This document shows positions 24,647-33,037 of a DNA stretch of 64,000 nucleotides, piece after piece (positions within the stretch are counted from its first letter, which is position 1; each line of letters begins with the position of its first letter). Source of the DNA: an uncultured Pelagibacteraceae bacterium (GTDB lineage: Bacteria > Pseudomonadota > Alphaproteobacteria > Pelagibacterales > Pelagibacteraceae). The DNA is taken from positions 1-64,000 of the forward strand of contig CACOMI010000003.1 in assembly GCA_902628275.1 (NCBI GenBank), read 5' to 3'. Under the pieces are notes generated by a model, which was not told the DNA's origin, did no database searches, and saw only the letters and a program-made list of their open reading frames with translations. The position numbers and the translations under genes were made by a program.

Positions 24647-26043
24647 TGATTTCAGCAAATCTATCTGCAATTTTTTATCTAATTTCAGGTGTTCTGTTTA
24701 TTCTTGCTTTGAGAGGCCTGTCATCACCTGAAACTTCTAGGCAGGGTAATTTGTTTGGAATTTTGGGAATGATTATTGCAATAACAGTAACATTTCTATC
24801 TATAGGTAATTTTTCTACTGGTTTTATAGTTGTGTTAATATTTATTTTGTTTGGCGGTTCTATTGGAGCTTTTATAGCATATAGGATACCAATGACTGCG
24901 ATGCCAGAGTTGGTTGCTGGTTTTCATAGCTTAGTTGGACTTGCAGCTGTATTTGTAGCAATCTCTGCTTTTTTAAATCCTGAAGCATTTAATTTAGGAA
25001 CACCTGGAAATATTAAACTTGGTAGTCTAATAGAAATGTCTATAGGGGCCGCTGTAGGAGCGATAACATTTTCAGGATCTGTAATCGCTTTCTTAAAATT
25101 ACAAGGAATTATGTCTGGTTCGCCAATTACATTTAAAGGTCAACATTTTATTAATGCAACTATTTTAATTTCAATAATTGTTTTAATTTACTTATTGTGC
25201 ACAACTCAATCATCTAATTTATTTTGGTTTCTTTTGATTATTTCATTTTTGATTGGATTCCTTTTAATTATCCCTATAGGCGGAGCAGATATGCCTGTAG
25301 TAATTTCTATGCTTAACTCATATTCAGGTTGGGCTGCAGCAGGGATAGGCTTTACCCTAGAAAATACGGCATTAATAATTACAGGAGCATTAGTTGGATC
25401 TTCAGGAGCGATATTGTCATATATAATGTGCAAAGGAATGAACCGTTCATTCTTTAATGTTATTTTGGGTGGATTTGGAGCAACAGAGGATAATAATTCG
25501 AATTTAACAAAAGAGCAAAGACCAGTTAAAAGCGGTAATGCAGATGATGCTGCTTTTTTAATGAAAAATGCATCCTCAGTAATCATAGTTCCAGGGTATG
25601 GTATGGCTGTTGCTCAGGCCCAACATGCTTTAAGAGAAATGGTAGATACACTTAAAAAAAATGATATTAAAGTATCATATGCTATACATCCTGTAGCTGG
25701 AAGGATGCCTGGACATATGAATGTTTTATTGGCAGAGGCAAATGTTCCATATGATGAGGTATTTGAATTAGAGGAAATTAATAACGATTTTGCTAATGCA
25801 GATGTTGCCTTTGTTATTGGTGCTAATGATGTAACAAATCCAGTCGCAAAAACAGACCCACAAAGTCCAATATATGGCATGCCTGTTCTTGATGTAGAAA
25901 AATGTAAATCTGTATTATTTGTAAAAAGAAGCCTATCCCCTGGTTATGCTGGAATTGATAATGACCTTTTTTATAAAGAGAATACATTAATGTTGTTTGC
26001 AGATGCTAAAAAAATGACAGAGGATATTACAAAAAATCTATAG
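24646..26043 (+). CDS. pntB: NAD(P) transhydrogenase subunit beta
   Basis: Carries the remaining channel helices (N-terminal ~260 residues, including MTAMPELVAGFHSLVGLAAV with the proton-conducting His) and the NADP(H)-binding domain III. The latter shows VIIVPGYGMAVAQAQHALREM, HPVAGRMPGHMNVLLAEANVPYD and VIGANDVTNPVAK. Using the proton gradient, the complex makes NADPH from NADH. Length 465 is normal. Last gene of the operon; the transaldolase-like gene starts 7 bp later. Confidence 0.96.
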   Translation: MISANLSAIFYLISGVLFILALRGLSSPETSRQGNLFGILGMIIAITVTFLSIGNFSTGFIVVLIFILFGGSIGAFIAYRIPMTAMPELVAGFHSLVGLAAVFVAISAFLNPEAFNLGTPGNIKLGSLIEMSIGAAVGAITFSGSVIAFLKLQGIMSGSPITFKGQHFINATILISIIVLIYLLCTTQSSNLFWFLLIISFLIGFLLIIPIGGADMPVVISMLNSYSGWAAAGIGFTLENTALIITGALVGSSGAILSYIMCKGMNRSFFNVILGGFGATEDNNSNLTKEQRPVKSGNADDAAFLMKNASSVIIVPGYGMAVAQAQHALREMVDTLKKNDIKVSYAIHPVAGRMPGHMNVLLAEANVPYDEVFELEEINNDFANADVAFVIGANDVTNPVAKTDPQSPIYGMPVLDVEKCKSVLFVKRSLSPGYAGIDNDLFYKENTLMLFADAKKMTEDITKNL

Positions 26044-26049
26044 AATAGA

Positions 26050-26748
26050 ATGACTATAAAAATTTTTTGCGATATAGCAGATTTAAAGTCTATAAAAAAA
26101 TTCAATAAAAAAAAAACTGTGCAAGGTTTTACTACTAACCCAAGTTTAATGAGAAAAGCAGGAGCAAAAGATTACCATTCATATTCAAAACAAATACTTA
26201 AGTTTTGTAAAAAAAAACCCATTTCCTTTGAAGTATTTGCAGATGACAATAAAAGTATGATTAATCAAGGTAAAAAAATAAGTACATGGGGTAAAAATAT
26301 TTATGTCAAAGTACCTGTGGTGAATTCAAAGAATAAATTTACAGGAAGGGTTATAAAGGAATTAAATTCTCAAAATATAAATTTAAATATAACGGCGGTT
26401 TATACAGCAAGACAAACTAAGAAAATTTTAAAACAAATAAATAAAAAAACAAAAGTTATCATCTCAATTTTTGCTGGTAGAGCGGGAGATGCAGGAAAAG
26501 ATCCCATACCTGAGTTTAAGAAAAGTATAAAGATGGCAAAAAGTTTCAAAAATGTTGAAATTTTGTGGGCAAGTGTAAGAGAACCCTATAATTTTGTTCA
26601 AGCAAAACAAATAGGCTGCCATATAATCACAATACCACCGTCTATCATCGAAAAAATTGAAAATTTTGGTAAGTCATTTCAACAGCTTACAACAGAAACT
26701 GTAAAAGCTTTTTTAGTTGATAGCAGGAAATCAAAGTTTAAAATTTAA
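26050..26748 (+). CDS. Transaldolase / fructose-6-phosphate aldolase family protein
   Basis: A small (232 aa) single-domain TIM-barrel transaldolase. IFCDIADLKSIKKF, VQGFTTNPSLM (the TTNPSL motif), the Schiff-base lysine K87 in YVKVPV, and SIFAGRAGDAGKDP are all present. ILWASVREPYNFVQAKQIGCHIITIP matches the C-terminal barrel. It could be the non-oxidative pentose-phosphate transaldolase or a fructose-6-phosphate aldolase; the two are hard to separate by sequence. The transketolase is 6 kb away. Confidence 0.85.
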   Translation: MTIKIFCDIADLKSIKKFNKKKTVQGFTTNPSLMRKAGAKDYHSYSKQILKFCKKKPISFEVFADDNKSMINQGKKISTWGKNIYVKVPVVNSKNKFTGRVIKELNSQNINLNITAVYTARQTKKILKQINKKTKVIISIFAGRAGDAGKDPIPEFKKSIKMAKSFKNVEILWASVREPYNFVQAKQIGCHIITIPPSIIEKIENFGKSFQQLTTETVKAFLVDSRKSKFKI

Positions 26749-26749
26749 T

Positions 26750-26826
<77 letters not shown>

Positions 26827-26833
26827 ATAATTC

Positions 26834-27040
26834 TTAAATTCTATTTTTAAGTTTGTTTAACTTTTTAACTCTTTTAATATTTTCTTGCAGAATTCTTTTT
26901 TTCTTTTCAGAAGGTTTTTCGTAAGTATTTTTGAGTTTTATTACTTTAAAAAATCCATCTCTTTGGAGTTTTCTTTTCAAAACTCTCAAAGCTTGTTCAA
27001 CATTATTATCTTTAACTTCTATTTTAATAACTACCTCCAA
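26834..27040 (-). CDS. rpsU: 30S ribosomal protein S21
   Basis: Small basic protein of the 30S platform near the anti-Shine-Dalgarno. VKDNNVEQALRVLKRKLQRDGFF and NTYEKPSEKKKRI are the S21 signature in its alphaproteobacterial form. The longest frame begins at TTG (27038-27040), but a perfect GGAGG (27034-27038) overlaps that codon and stands 5 nt before an ATT at 27026-27028. The ATT aligns with the start of other alphaproteobacterial S21 proteins, so the true start may be there (64 aa). Sits between tRNA-fMet and trcR on the same strand. Confidence 0.9.
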   Translation of the reverse strand: MEVVIKIEVKDNNVEQALRVLKRKLQRDGFFKVIKLKNTYEKPSEKKKRILQENIKRVKKLNKLKNRI

Positions 27041-27091
27041 AAAAGCGGTTAATTATCACTTTTATATATCTATGTCTATTTATTTTATTCA

Positions 27092-27673
27092 TTAGATAGT
27101 TGATTGATTAGTCTTAGATTGTTTTTCTTTCTCTTTTCTCTCTCTTTTTATTCTTCTTTCAGCTTTTTCAATAGCTTCAACTAAATCTTTTTGTGAAAAC
27201 AAGTTTAATGCTACTGGGTCCTTGGGATTAAGGTTATTATAATTCCAGTAACTTTTATTTCTAATTGATGTAACTGAATTTTTTGTAATACCAACTAATT
27301 TTGCGATTTGTGAGTCTTTAAGAATATTGTGTTGTTTTAACAACCATAATGCAGAGTCAGGTTTATCTTGTCTTTTTGAAAGTGGGATATATTTTTTGAT
27401 TTTTTTTTCATTATTAGATATTTCAATATCACTACTCTTAATTTGCAATGGTCGATATTCATCTTTAGAAGATAATTCAATTTCTTCTCTTGAAAGTTGT
27501 CCAGATATAATTGGGTTATATGCTTTAATACCCTTAGCTACTTCGCCATCTGCAATCCCCTGTATTTCAACCTCATGTAATTTGCAGAAATCTGCAATTT
27601 GTTTAAATGTTAAAGTAGTATTTTCTACAAGCCAAACAGCTGTAGCCATTGGCATTAAAGGTGCATTTGACAT
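27092..27673 (-). CDS. trcR: TrcR-type cell-cycle transcriptional regulator (DUF1013)
   Basis: Alphaproteobacterial DUF1013 protein. The N-terminus PLMPMATAVWLVENTTLTFKQIADFCKLH and the second helix-turn-helix-like block (ALWLLKQHNILKDSQIAKLVGITKNSV) are its signatures. Family members act as regulators of cell-cycle genes in Caulobacter-type bacteria. The C-terminus is a charged helix (KAERRIKRERKEKEKQSK). It starts 1 bp from the end of rpmE and is probably co-transcribed with it. Its regulon in this organism cannot be inferred. Confidence 0.88.
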   Translation of the reverse strand: MSNAPLMPMATAVWLVENTTLTFKQIADFCKLHEVEIQGIADGEVAKGIKAYNPIISGQLSREEIELSSKDEYRPLQIKSSDIEISNNEKKIKKYIPLSKRQDKPDSALWLLKQHNILKDSQIAKLVGITKNSVTSIRNKSYWNYNNLNPKDPVALNLFSQKDLVEAIEKAERRIKRERKEKEKQSKTNQSTI

Positions 27674-27904
27674 TTAATTTTTCTTTTCTGATTTAAAATT
27701 TTGAAACTTTTTATTGAACTTACTAATTCTTCCCTTATCCATAAGCTTTTGTTTGCCACCTGTCCAAGCAGCATGTGACTTTGGATCAATCTCTAATTTT
27801 AATAATTCGCCTTCTTTACCCCAAGTTGATTTTGTATCAAATTGAGTACCATCTGTCATTTCCACTTTTATTGTATGGTAGTTTGGGTGTATGTCTTTTT
27901 TCAT
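27674..27904 (-). CDS. rpmE: 50S ribosomal protein L31
   Basis: A 76-residue L31 with [22 protein letters not shown], the [26 protein letters not shown] block and the RISKFNKKF tail. It has no cysteine, so it belongs to the zinc-independent form. The next gene's stop is 1 bp downstream. Upstream spacer to suhB is 35 bp. Confidence 0.95.
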   Translation of the reverse strand: MKKDIHPNYHTIKVEMTDGTQFDTKSTWGKEGELLKLEIDPKSHAAWTGGKQKLMDKGRISKFNKKFQNFKSEKKN

Positions 27905-27939
27905 ATCGAGACTTATAGCAAAAGAATTTTAGAACACAA

Positions 27940-28677
27940 TTAAAAGTTCTTTATTTTTTCAAGCATTTTGTCATTAATTGCACCACTCGATGCCCTAATA
28001 TCAATATTATTAGTATTAAATTTGTTTAGATCATTTACAATACCTCCAGCTTCCTCAACCATTAAAGCACCTGCAGCAACATCCCAAAGATTAATTTTAT
28101 TTTGAAAATATCCATCTAACCTACCTGATGCCACATATGCTAAATCTAGTGCAGCACTTCCACTGTACCTCATGTGTAAATTACTAAATTTAACTCCTTC
28201 ATGATTACTAGAAAATAAACATTCATCTAAAGAGCTTTTGTTGGATACCCTCAATCTTTGATTATTTAAAAAAGCTCCTTTATTTTTTTCAGAATAGTAC
28301 ATTTCATCTTTAATAGGATCAAAAATTAAACCAGTTACTATTTCACCATCTGTTTGAAGTGCAATAGAAATTCCAAAGTGTGGTATACCATGAAGAAAAT
28401 TTGTTGTTCCATCAATTGGATCGATTATCCAAATATTTTCTTTATCTTTATTATTAATTTTTCCTACCTCTTCACAAAAGAAAGAATAATTTTTTTTTTT
28501 AGATAGCTCTTCAATTAAAATCTTTTCAACTTGCTTATCTGTTTTTGTAACAAAATCTTTAGGTCCTTTTTTTGACACTTGCAATTTTTCAATTTCTCCA
28601 AAATCTCTAATTATAGTTTTTGATGCTTTCTCAACAGCTTTAATCATTATATTTAAGTTTGATGATATTGATATCAT
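27940..28677 (-). CDS. suhB: Inositol-1-monophosphatase family protein
   Basis: Mg-dependent phosphatase of the IMPase/SuhB family. The first metal site is E69/E70 (CEEVG), the central site WIIDPIDGTTNF gives D86 and D89, and WDVAAGALMVEEAGG provides the last Asp. Substrate may be myo-inositol-1-phosphate or another sugar phosphate; SuhB homologues also act in rRNA transcription complexes. The N-terminal SNLNIMIKAVEKASKTIIRDFGE and QVSKKGPKDFVT match alphaproteobacterial members. Follows efp by 2 bp on the same strand. Confidence 0.92.
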   Translation of the reverse strand: MISISSNLNIMIKAVEKASKTIIRDFGEIEKLQVSKKGPKDFVTKTDKQVEKILIEELSKKKNYSFFCEEVGKINNKDKENIWIIDPIDGTTNFLHGIPHFGISIALQTDGEIVTGLIFDPIKDEMYYSEKNKGAFLNNQRLRVSNKSSLDECLFSSNHEGVKFSNLHMRYSGSAALDLAYVASGRLDGYFQNKINLWDVAAGALMVEEAGGIVNDLNKFNTNNIDIRASSGAINDKMLEKIKNF

Positions 28678-28679
28678 TT

Positions 28680-29240
28680 TTAATTTTTTTTAATGTATTC
28701 TAATGTCCTAGTATCAATTATTACTTCGTCGCCTGATTCTATAAATGGTGGAACTTGGATATGTAATCCATTATCAAGTTTTGCTGGTTTATAGGAAGAC
28801 GATACAGTCTGACCCTTTAATGCCACATCTGTGTTATTTATTTTACATTTTATTTGATTAGGAAGTTCTACTGAAATTGGATTTTCATTATAAAAGCTAA
28901 TAGAGACTTCTAGATTTTCAGTCAAAAGTCTACCTTTATCTCCTACCAGCTCTTTTTTGATTTCTATTTGTTCAAATGATTTAGGATCCATGAAAAAATA
29001 ACTATTTTCGTCATTATAAAGATAATTAAAAGTTATTTCCTCCAAAGATGCTTTTTCAACATTTTCACTAGATCGAAATCTTTCATTTAATTTTGTATTT
29101 TTATTTACACTTTTCATTTCAACTTGAGCAAATGCACCACCTTTTCCTGGTTTTACGTGTTGAGTTTTTAAAACTTGCCATAAATCATTTTTATATTCTA
29201 AAAGCATTCCTACTCTAATTTCTCCAGCATTAATTTTCAT
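28680..29240 (-). CDS. efp: Elongation factor P
   Basis: Relieves ribosome stalling at polyproline stretches. Three beta-barrel domains in 186 residues: MKINAGEIRVGMLLEYKNDLW, then the tip loop HVKPGKGGAFAQVEMKS with K33 as the modification site, the middle block around RFRSSENVEKASLEEITFNYLY, and the C-terminal VPPFIESGDEVIIDTRTLEY. Its ATG overlaps the TGA of thiE upstream (ATGA). Whether EpmA/EpmB modify K33 is not visible in the window. Confidence 0.96.
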   Translation of the reverse strand: MKINAGEIRVGMLLEYKNDLWQVLKTQHVKPGKGGAFAQVEMKSVNKNTKLNERFRSSENVEKASLEEITFNYLYNDENSYFFMDPKSFEQIEIKKELVGDKGRLLTENLEVSISFYNENPISVELPNQIKCKINNTDVALKGQTVSSSYKPAKLDNGLHIQVPPFIESGDEVIIDTRTLEYIKKN

Positions 29241-29851
29241 TTTAATCTTTCTATAGCTTGCAATGGTTTATATTTTTTATTTTTCCAAATGTAGCTTGAA
29301 ATAGCTAAAAAATTAGCATTGTTCAATAACAGATTTTTATAATTTTCAAAATTGATACCACCAATAGCTACTATTGGAGTTTTTGTAAATTTTTTTACTT
29401 TATTTAAAATATTTATAGATGCTACATATTTAGTTTTTTTAGTTTTAGACGAGAAAAAAGCACCAAAGGCAATATAACTTGCATTAGCTTTAATTGCTTT
29501 TTTTGCTAAGTGAATTGAATTATGACATGTAACCCCTATTATTTTTTTGCCAAGTATTTTTTTTGCTTTTTTTATATCCATATCTTTTTGGCCTAAATGA
29601 CAACCATCAGCATTTAATTTTAAAGCAAGTAAAGGATCATCATTAATTATAAATTTTACATTACTTTGCTTGCATAAATTTTTAATTTTTTTTCCAATTT
29701 TGATTTTCTTCTCTAGGGAGTAATTTTTAAGTCTCAGCTGAAAAAAACTAATTTTTCCAGTTTTAAACGCATTTTTAAGATTTTGATAAAAATATCTTGT
29801 TATTTTGTTAGGAGAAATGAGATAAATAAATTTTTTTTTATTTATTTTCAA
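29237..29851 (-). CDS. thiE: Thiamine phosphate synthase
   Basis: Joins HMP-diphosphate and thiazole phosphate into thiamine phosphate. TIM-barrel with FQLRLKNY, the metal/pyrophosphate site FIINDDPLLALKLNADGCHLGQ, IIGVTCHN, YIAFGAFFSSKTKK and IVAIGGIN. Overlaps the aldolase by 14 bp and efp by 4 bp. SAR11 bacteria are known to lack de novo HMP synthesis (no ThiC) but retain thiE and thiD; both are in this window. Confidence 0.9.
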   Translation of the reverse strand: MKINKKKFIYLISPNKITRYFYQNLKNAFKTGKISFFQLRLKNYSLEKKIKIGKKIKNLCKQSNVKFIINDDPLLALKLNADGCHLGQKDMDIKKAKKILGKKIIGVTCHNSIHLAKKAIKANASYIAFGAFFSSKTKKTKYVASINILNKVKKFTKTPIVAIGGINFENYKNLLLNNANFLAISSYIWKNKKYKPLQAIERLK

Positions 29852-30848
29852 GTTCGCTAGACCATTTTCCTTGAGCAGCCAAAGTACACATTTTAGCCCT
29901 ATGATTAAAAGTATTTTGAGTTGTCTGAATATTATTAATATCCTTTGACCATATTTTTAGAGCACCTTGCTGAAGTGCTCTTCCATAAGAATAAGTCATT
30001 ATAAAATTTGTATCATTATTTTTATTAATTAAATTTAAGTTTTCAGTTGCATCTATTTCAGATTGACCTCCAGATAAAAATGCAATTCCAGGAACTTCAC
30101 TTGGTACAGAGTTTTTTAGACATTCAACCGTTTTTATTGAAACCTCTTCATTAGAAATTTTATTTTTTGATAGACTCCCATCCAATATCATATTTGGTTT
30201 TAGAATTATTCCTGTAAGGTCAATTTTATGAAATATTAATTCATCAAAACATTTTTTTATTACTTCTGAAGTTTTTTTAAAACAAATATCTGCAGAATGA
30301 CTACCGTCCATTAAAACTTCTGGTTCTACTATTGGAACCATTCCACTTTCTTGAACTAAAGCAGAATATCTAGCAAGCGCATGGGCATTACTTTTTATTG
30401 CTAACTGGCTTGGATATTTTTCACTAATAGAATAAACACCTCTCCATTTAGTAAATCTTGCTCCAAGTTCATAATATTTCTTTAATCTATCTCTTAGACC
30501 GTCTAAACCTTCTGTAATTTTTTCCTCATAAGAATTTGCTAATTCTTTTGCTCCAGTATCTACTTTAATTCCAGGCAATGCTCCTGAATCAGATATTAAG
30601 TTAGGTATTGATTTTCCTATACTTGAAGTTTGTTTAATTGTTTCGTCATAAAGAATTACACCGCCAATACAATCTTTCATACTGTCTGATGAAAAAAGTG
30701 TTTCTCTGAACAAAAGTCTATTTTTGGGAGTTGAGGTTATATTTACTGCTTCAAGTCTTTTTGTCATGGTCCCATTGCTTTCATCAGCAGCAAGGATACC
30801 TTTGCCATTGGAAATTATTTTAAGTGCGATTTTGTTCAGCTCGGTCAT
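29838..30848 (-). CDS. Class I fructose-bisphosphate aldolase
   Basis: Schiff-base aldolase interconverting fructose-1,6-bisphosphate and the two triose phosphates. Opening block GKGILAADESNGTMTKRL, Asp in the ADES element, RFTKWRGVYSI with K134, VPIVEPEVLMDGSH and the Schiff-base lysine K217 in GIILKPNMI. C-terminal FLSGGQSE and YSYGRALQ are the phosphate-binding segments. Last glycolytic gene of a leftward tkt-gap-pgk-fba series, separated from pgk by 1 bp. In SAR11 this block probably serves gluconeogenesis and the pentose phosphate cycle. Confidence 0.95.
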   Translation of the reverse strand: MTELNKIALKIISNGKGILAADESNGTMTKRLEAVNITSTPKNRLLFRETLFSSDSMKDCIGGVILYDETIKQTSSIGKSIPNLISDSGALPGIKVDTGAKELANSYEEKITEGLDGLRDRLKKYYELGARFTKWRGVYSISEKYPSQLAIKSNAHALARYSALVQESGMVPIVEPEVLMDGSHSADICFKKTSEVIKKCFDELIFHKIDLTGIILKPNMILDGSLSKNKISNEEVSIKTVECLKNSVPSEVPGIAFLSGGQSEIDATENLNLINKNNDTNFIMTYSYGRALQQGALKIWSKDINNIQTTQNTFNHRAKMCTLAAQGKWSSELENK

Positions 30849-30849
30849 T

Positions 30850-32028
30850 TTAATTTAATGCAGTTATACCAGGAAGGTTTTTACCTTCAAGATATTCTAA
30901 AAAGGCTCCACCTGCAGTTGAAACAAAATTAAAATTATTAACAGCGTTTAAATTATTTAATAAAGAAACTGTATCTCCACCACCAACAACTGAAAATATT
31001 TTGTTTACTTTATTATTTTCAATTATTTTTTTTGCAATTTGAATACTTCCTTTAGCAAAATTTGGGTTTTCAAAATATCCTGCTGGTCCATTCCAAAGTA
31101 TGGTTTTACTATCATCAATGATATTTTTTATTTTTTCTATAGTTTTTGGACCAATATCTAATACCATTTCATCAGACGATATTTCGTTTACCTCTCTTTT
31201 TTTGGGAGTTCCATTTAAATTTTTTGATACAATTACATCTTCAGGATAAAATATTTTGCAATTTTCTTTTTTTGTAAGATCGATGATTTCCTTAATTATT
31301 TGATCACAATTATTTTCTTTAATAGATTTCCCAATATTGTTTCCACAAAATTCTATAAAATTATTAGCCATACCTCCGACAATTACGATATTATTAAATT
31401 TAGGGACTAAATTTTTAATTACATTAATCTTAGTAGAAATTTTAGAACCGCCAATAATACAAGTAATTGGTCTTGTAATTTCAGAAGTTATTTTGTTGAG
31501 TGCGTTCACTTCTAAGTCTAGCTGTAATCCAGAAAACGAAGGTAAGAATTTTGGAATTTCATAAATAGATGCATGTGCTCTATGTGAACAAGAAAAAGCA
31601 TCATTAACATAAATATCTGCAAGATTTGATAGAATTTTAGCAAATTTATTATCATTTTGCTCTTCTTCAGAATAAAATCTTATATTTTCTAAAATAAAAA
31701 TTTCTTCATTATGGTTATTGAAAAAACTATTTTTTTTAATTTCTTTAACATTTTTAGTAATAAGTTTTACTTTTTTCCCCAATTTATTTTGCAATTCATC
31801 ACAAATTGGTTCTAGGGAGAGTTCTTTAACAAATTTACCTTTTGGTCTTCCAATATGTGATAAAATTAGAATTTTAGCTTTTTCGTTAATTAAAAAATTT
31901 AAAGTAGGAAGAATTTTGTCGATTCTTGTTGTATCAGTTATTTTGTTTTTTTCTAAAGGAACATTTAAATCTAATCTTAATAATACTATTTTATTCTTTA
32001 GATTTTTTTCATTTATTATACTTCTCAT
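30850..32028 (-). CDS. pgk: Phosphoglycerate kinase
   Basis: Reversible phosphoryl transfer between 1,3-bisphosphoglycerate and ADP. LLRLDLNVPLEKNKITDTTRI (substrate-binding N-domain), SHIGRPKGK, ILENIRFYSEE, VNDAFSCSHRAHAS, GGSKISTKINV, and the nucleotide-site block VGGGDTVSLL with FVSTAGGAFLEYLEGK. Full length (392). Immediately follows gap (stop and start adjacent) and precedes the class I aldolase. Confidence 0.97.
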   Translation of the reverse strand: MRSIINEKNLKNKIVLLRLDLNVPLEKNKITDTTRIDKILPTLNFLINEKAKILILSHIGRPKGKFVKELSLEPICDELQNKLGKKVKLITKNVKEIKKNSFFNNHNEEIFILENIRFYSEEEQNDNKFAKILSNLADIYVNDAFSCSHRAHASIYEIPKFLPSFSGLQLDLEVNALNKITSEITRPITCIIGGSKISTKINVIKNLVPKFNNIVIVGGMANNFIEFCGNNIGKSIKENNCDQIIKEIIDLTKKENCKIFYPEDVIVSKNLNGTPKKREVNEISSDEMVLDIGPKTIEKIKNIIDDSKTILWNGPAGYFENPNFAKGSIQIAKKIIENNKVNKIFSVVGGGDTVSLLNNLNAVNNFNFVSTAGGAFLEYLEGKNLPGITALN

Positions 32029-33036
32029 TTAAGAGATTTTATGCAAAGTTTCAGCAATATCGCACATTCTATTAGAAAATCCCCATTCATTGTCATACCA
32101 CGCTGATATTTTACCCATATTACTTCCAACCACATTTGTCAAAGAAGCATCTAAAATTGCAGAGGCAGAATGATGATTAAAATCTATGGATACTAATTTT
32201 TCGTGAGTAACTTCTAAGATATTTTTTAATTTATTTTTTGATGCTTGCTCAAAAGCATCATTAATTTTTTTTACATCAATTTCTTTTTTTGTACAAAAGA
32301 CCAATTCAACGAGAGAAACATTGGGTGTAGGTACTCTCATCGCTATTCCTTCCAATTTACCTTTAAGGCTTGGAATTATTTCCCCTATTGCTTTCGAAGC
32401 TCCTGTTGAGGTAGGGACTATAGATTGACTTGCAGATCTTGCTCTTCTTGGGTCTTTATGAGAATTATCCAAAATTCTTTGATCGCTTGTAAATGCATGA
32501 ATTGTCGTCATAAAACCTTTTTCAATTTCAAAATTTTCATTAAGCACACTAGCTATTGGTGCTAGGCAATTAGTGGTGCATGAGGCAGCAGATATTATTT
32601 TATCCTCTTTAGTTATCATATTTTCATTAACACCAAATACAATTGTTTTATCAGCATTTTTACACGGAGCAGAAACAATAACTTTTTTTGCACCATTTTT
32701 TATATGTGCATCAAGTTTTTCTTTTGAATTAAATTTTCCCGTACATTCAAAAACATAATCAACATCATGTTTATTCCAATAAATATCTTCAATTTTAGTT
32801 TCTTGAGAAAATGTGATTTTATTTTTATTTATTATTAAATTATTTAGATCAAAATTTAGATCTGCATTTAATTTTCCATGTATAGAATCGTATTTGATTA
32901 ATTTGGATGTAACTTCTGAATTTGACCTATTATTTATATGATTAATTTTTAAATTTTTATTTTCACTTTCGATAATTGATCTTAACACCATACGACCAAT
33001 ACGTCCCATTCCGTTGATACCAATTTTAATTGTCAT
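32029..33036 (-). CDS. gap: Type I glyceraldehyde-3-phosphate dehydrogenase
   Basis: Phosphorylating GAPDH: IGINGMGRIGRMVLR (NAD(P) Rossmann motif), the catalytic Cys153 in SAASCTTNCLAP, HAFTSDQRILD and WYDNEWGFSNRM. The usual Asp that ends the second strand and selects NAD (Asp of the N-D pair before the KYDSxHG motif) is N36 here and the next residue is R37, which can favour or allow NADP. Within the tkt-gap-pgk-fba block. Confidence 0.96.
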   Translation of the reverse strand: MTIKIGINGMGRIGRMVLRSIIESENKNLKINHINNRSNSEVTSKLIKYDSIHGKLNADLNFDLNNLIINKNKITFSQETKIEDIYWNKHDVDYVFECTGKFNSKEKLDAHIKNGAKKVIVSAPCKNADKTIVFGVNENMITKEDKIISAASCTTNCLAPIASVLNENFEIEKGFMTTIHAFTSDQRILDNSHKDPRRARSASQSIVPTSTGASKAIGEIIPSLKGKLEGIAMRVPTPNVSLVELVFCTKKEIDVKKINDAFEQASKNKLKNILEVTHEKLVSIDFNHHSASAILDASLTNVVGSNMGKISAWYDNEWGFSNRMCDIAETLHKIS

Positions 33037-33037
33037 T

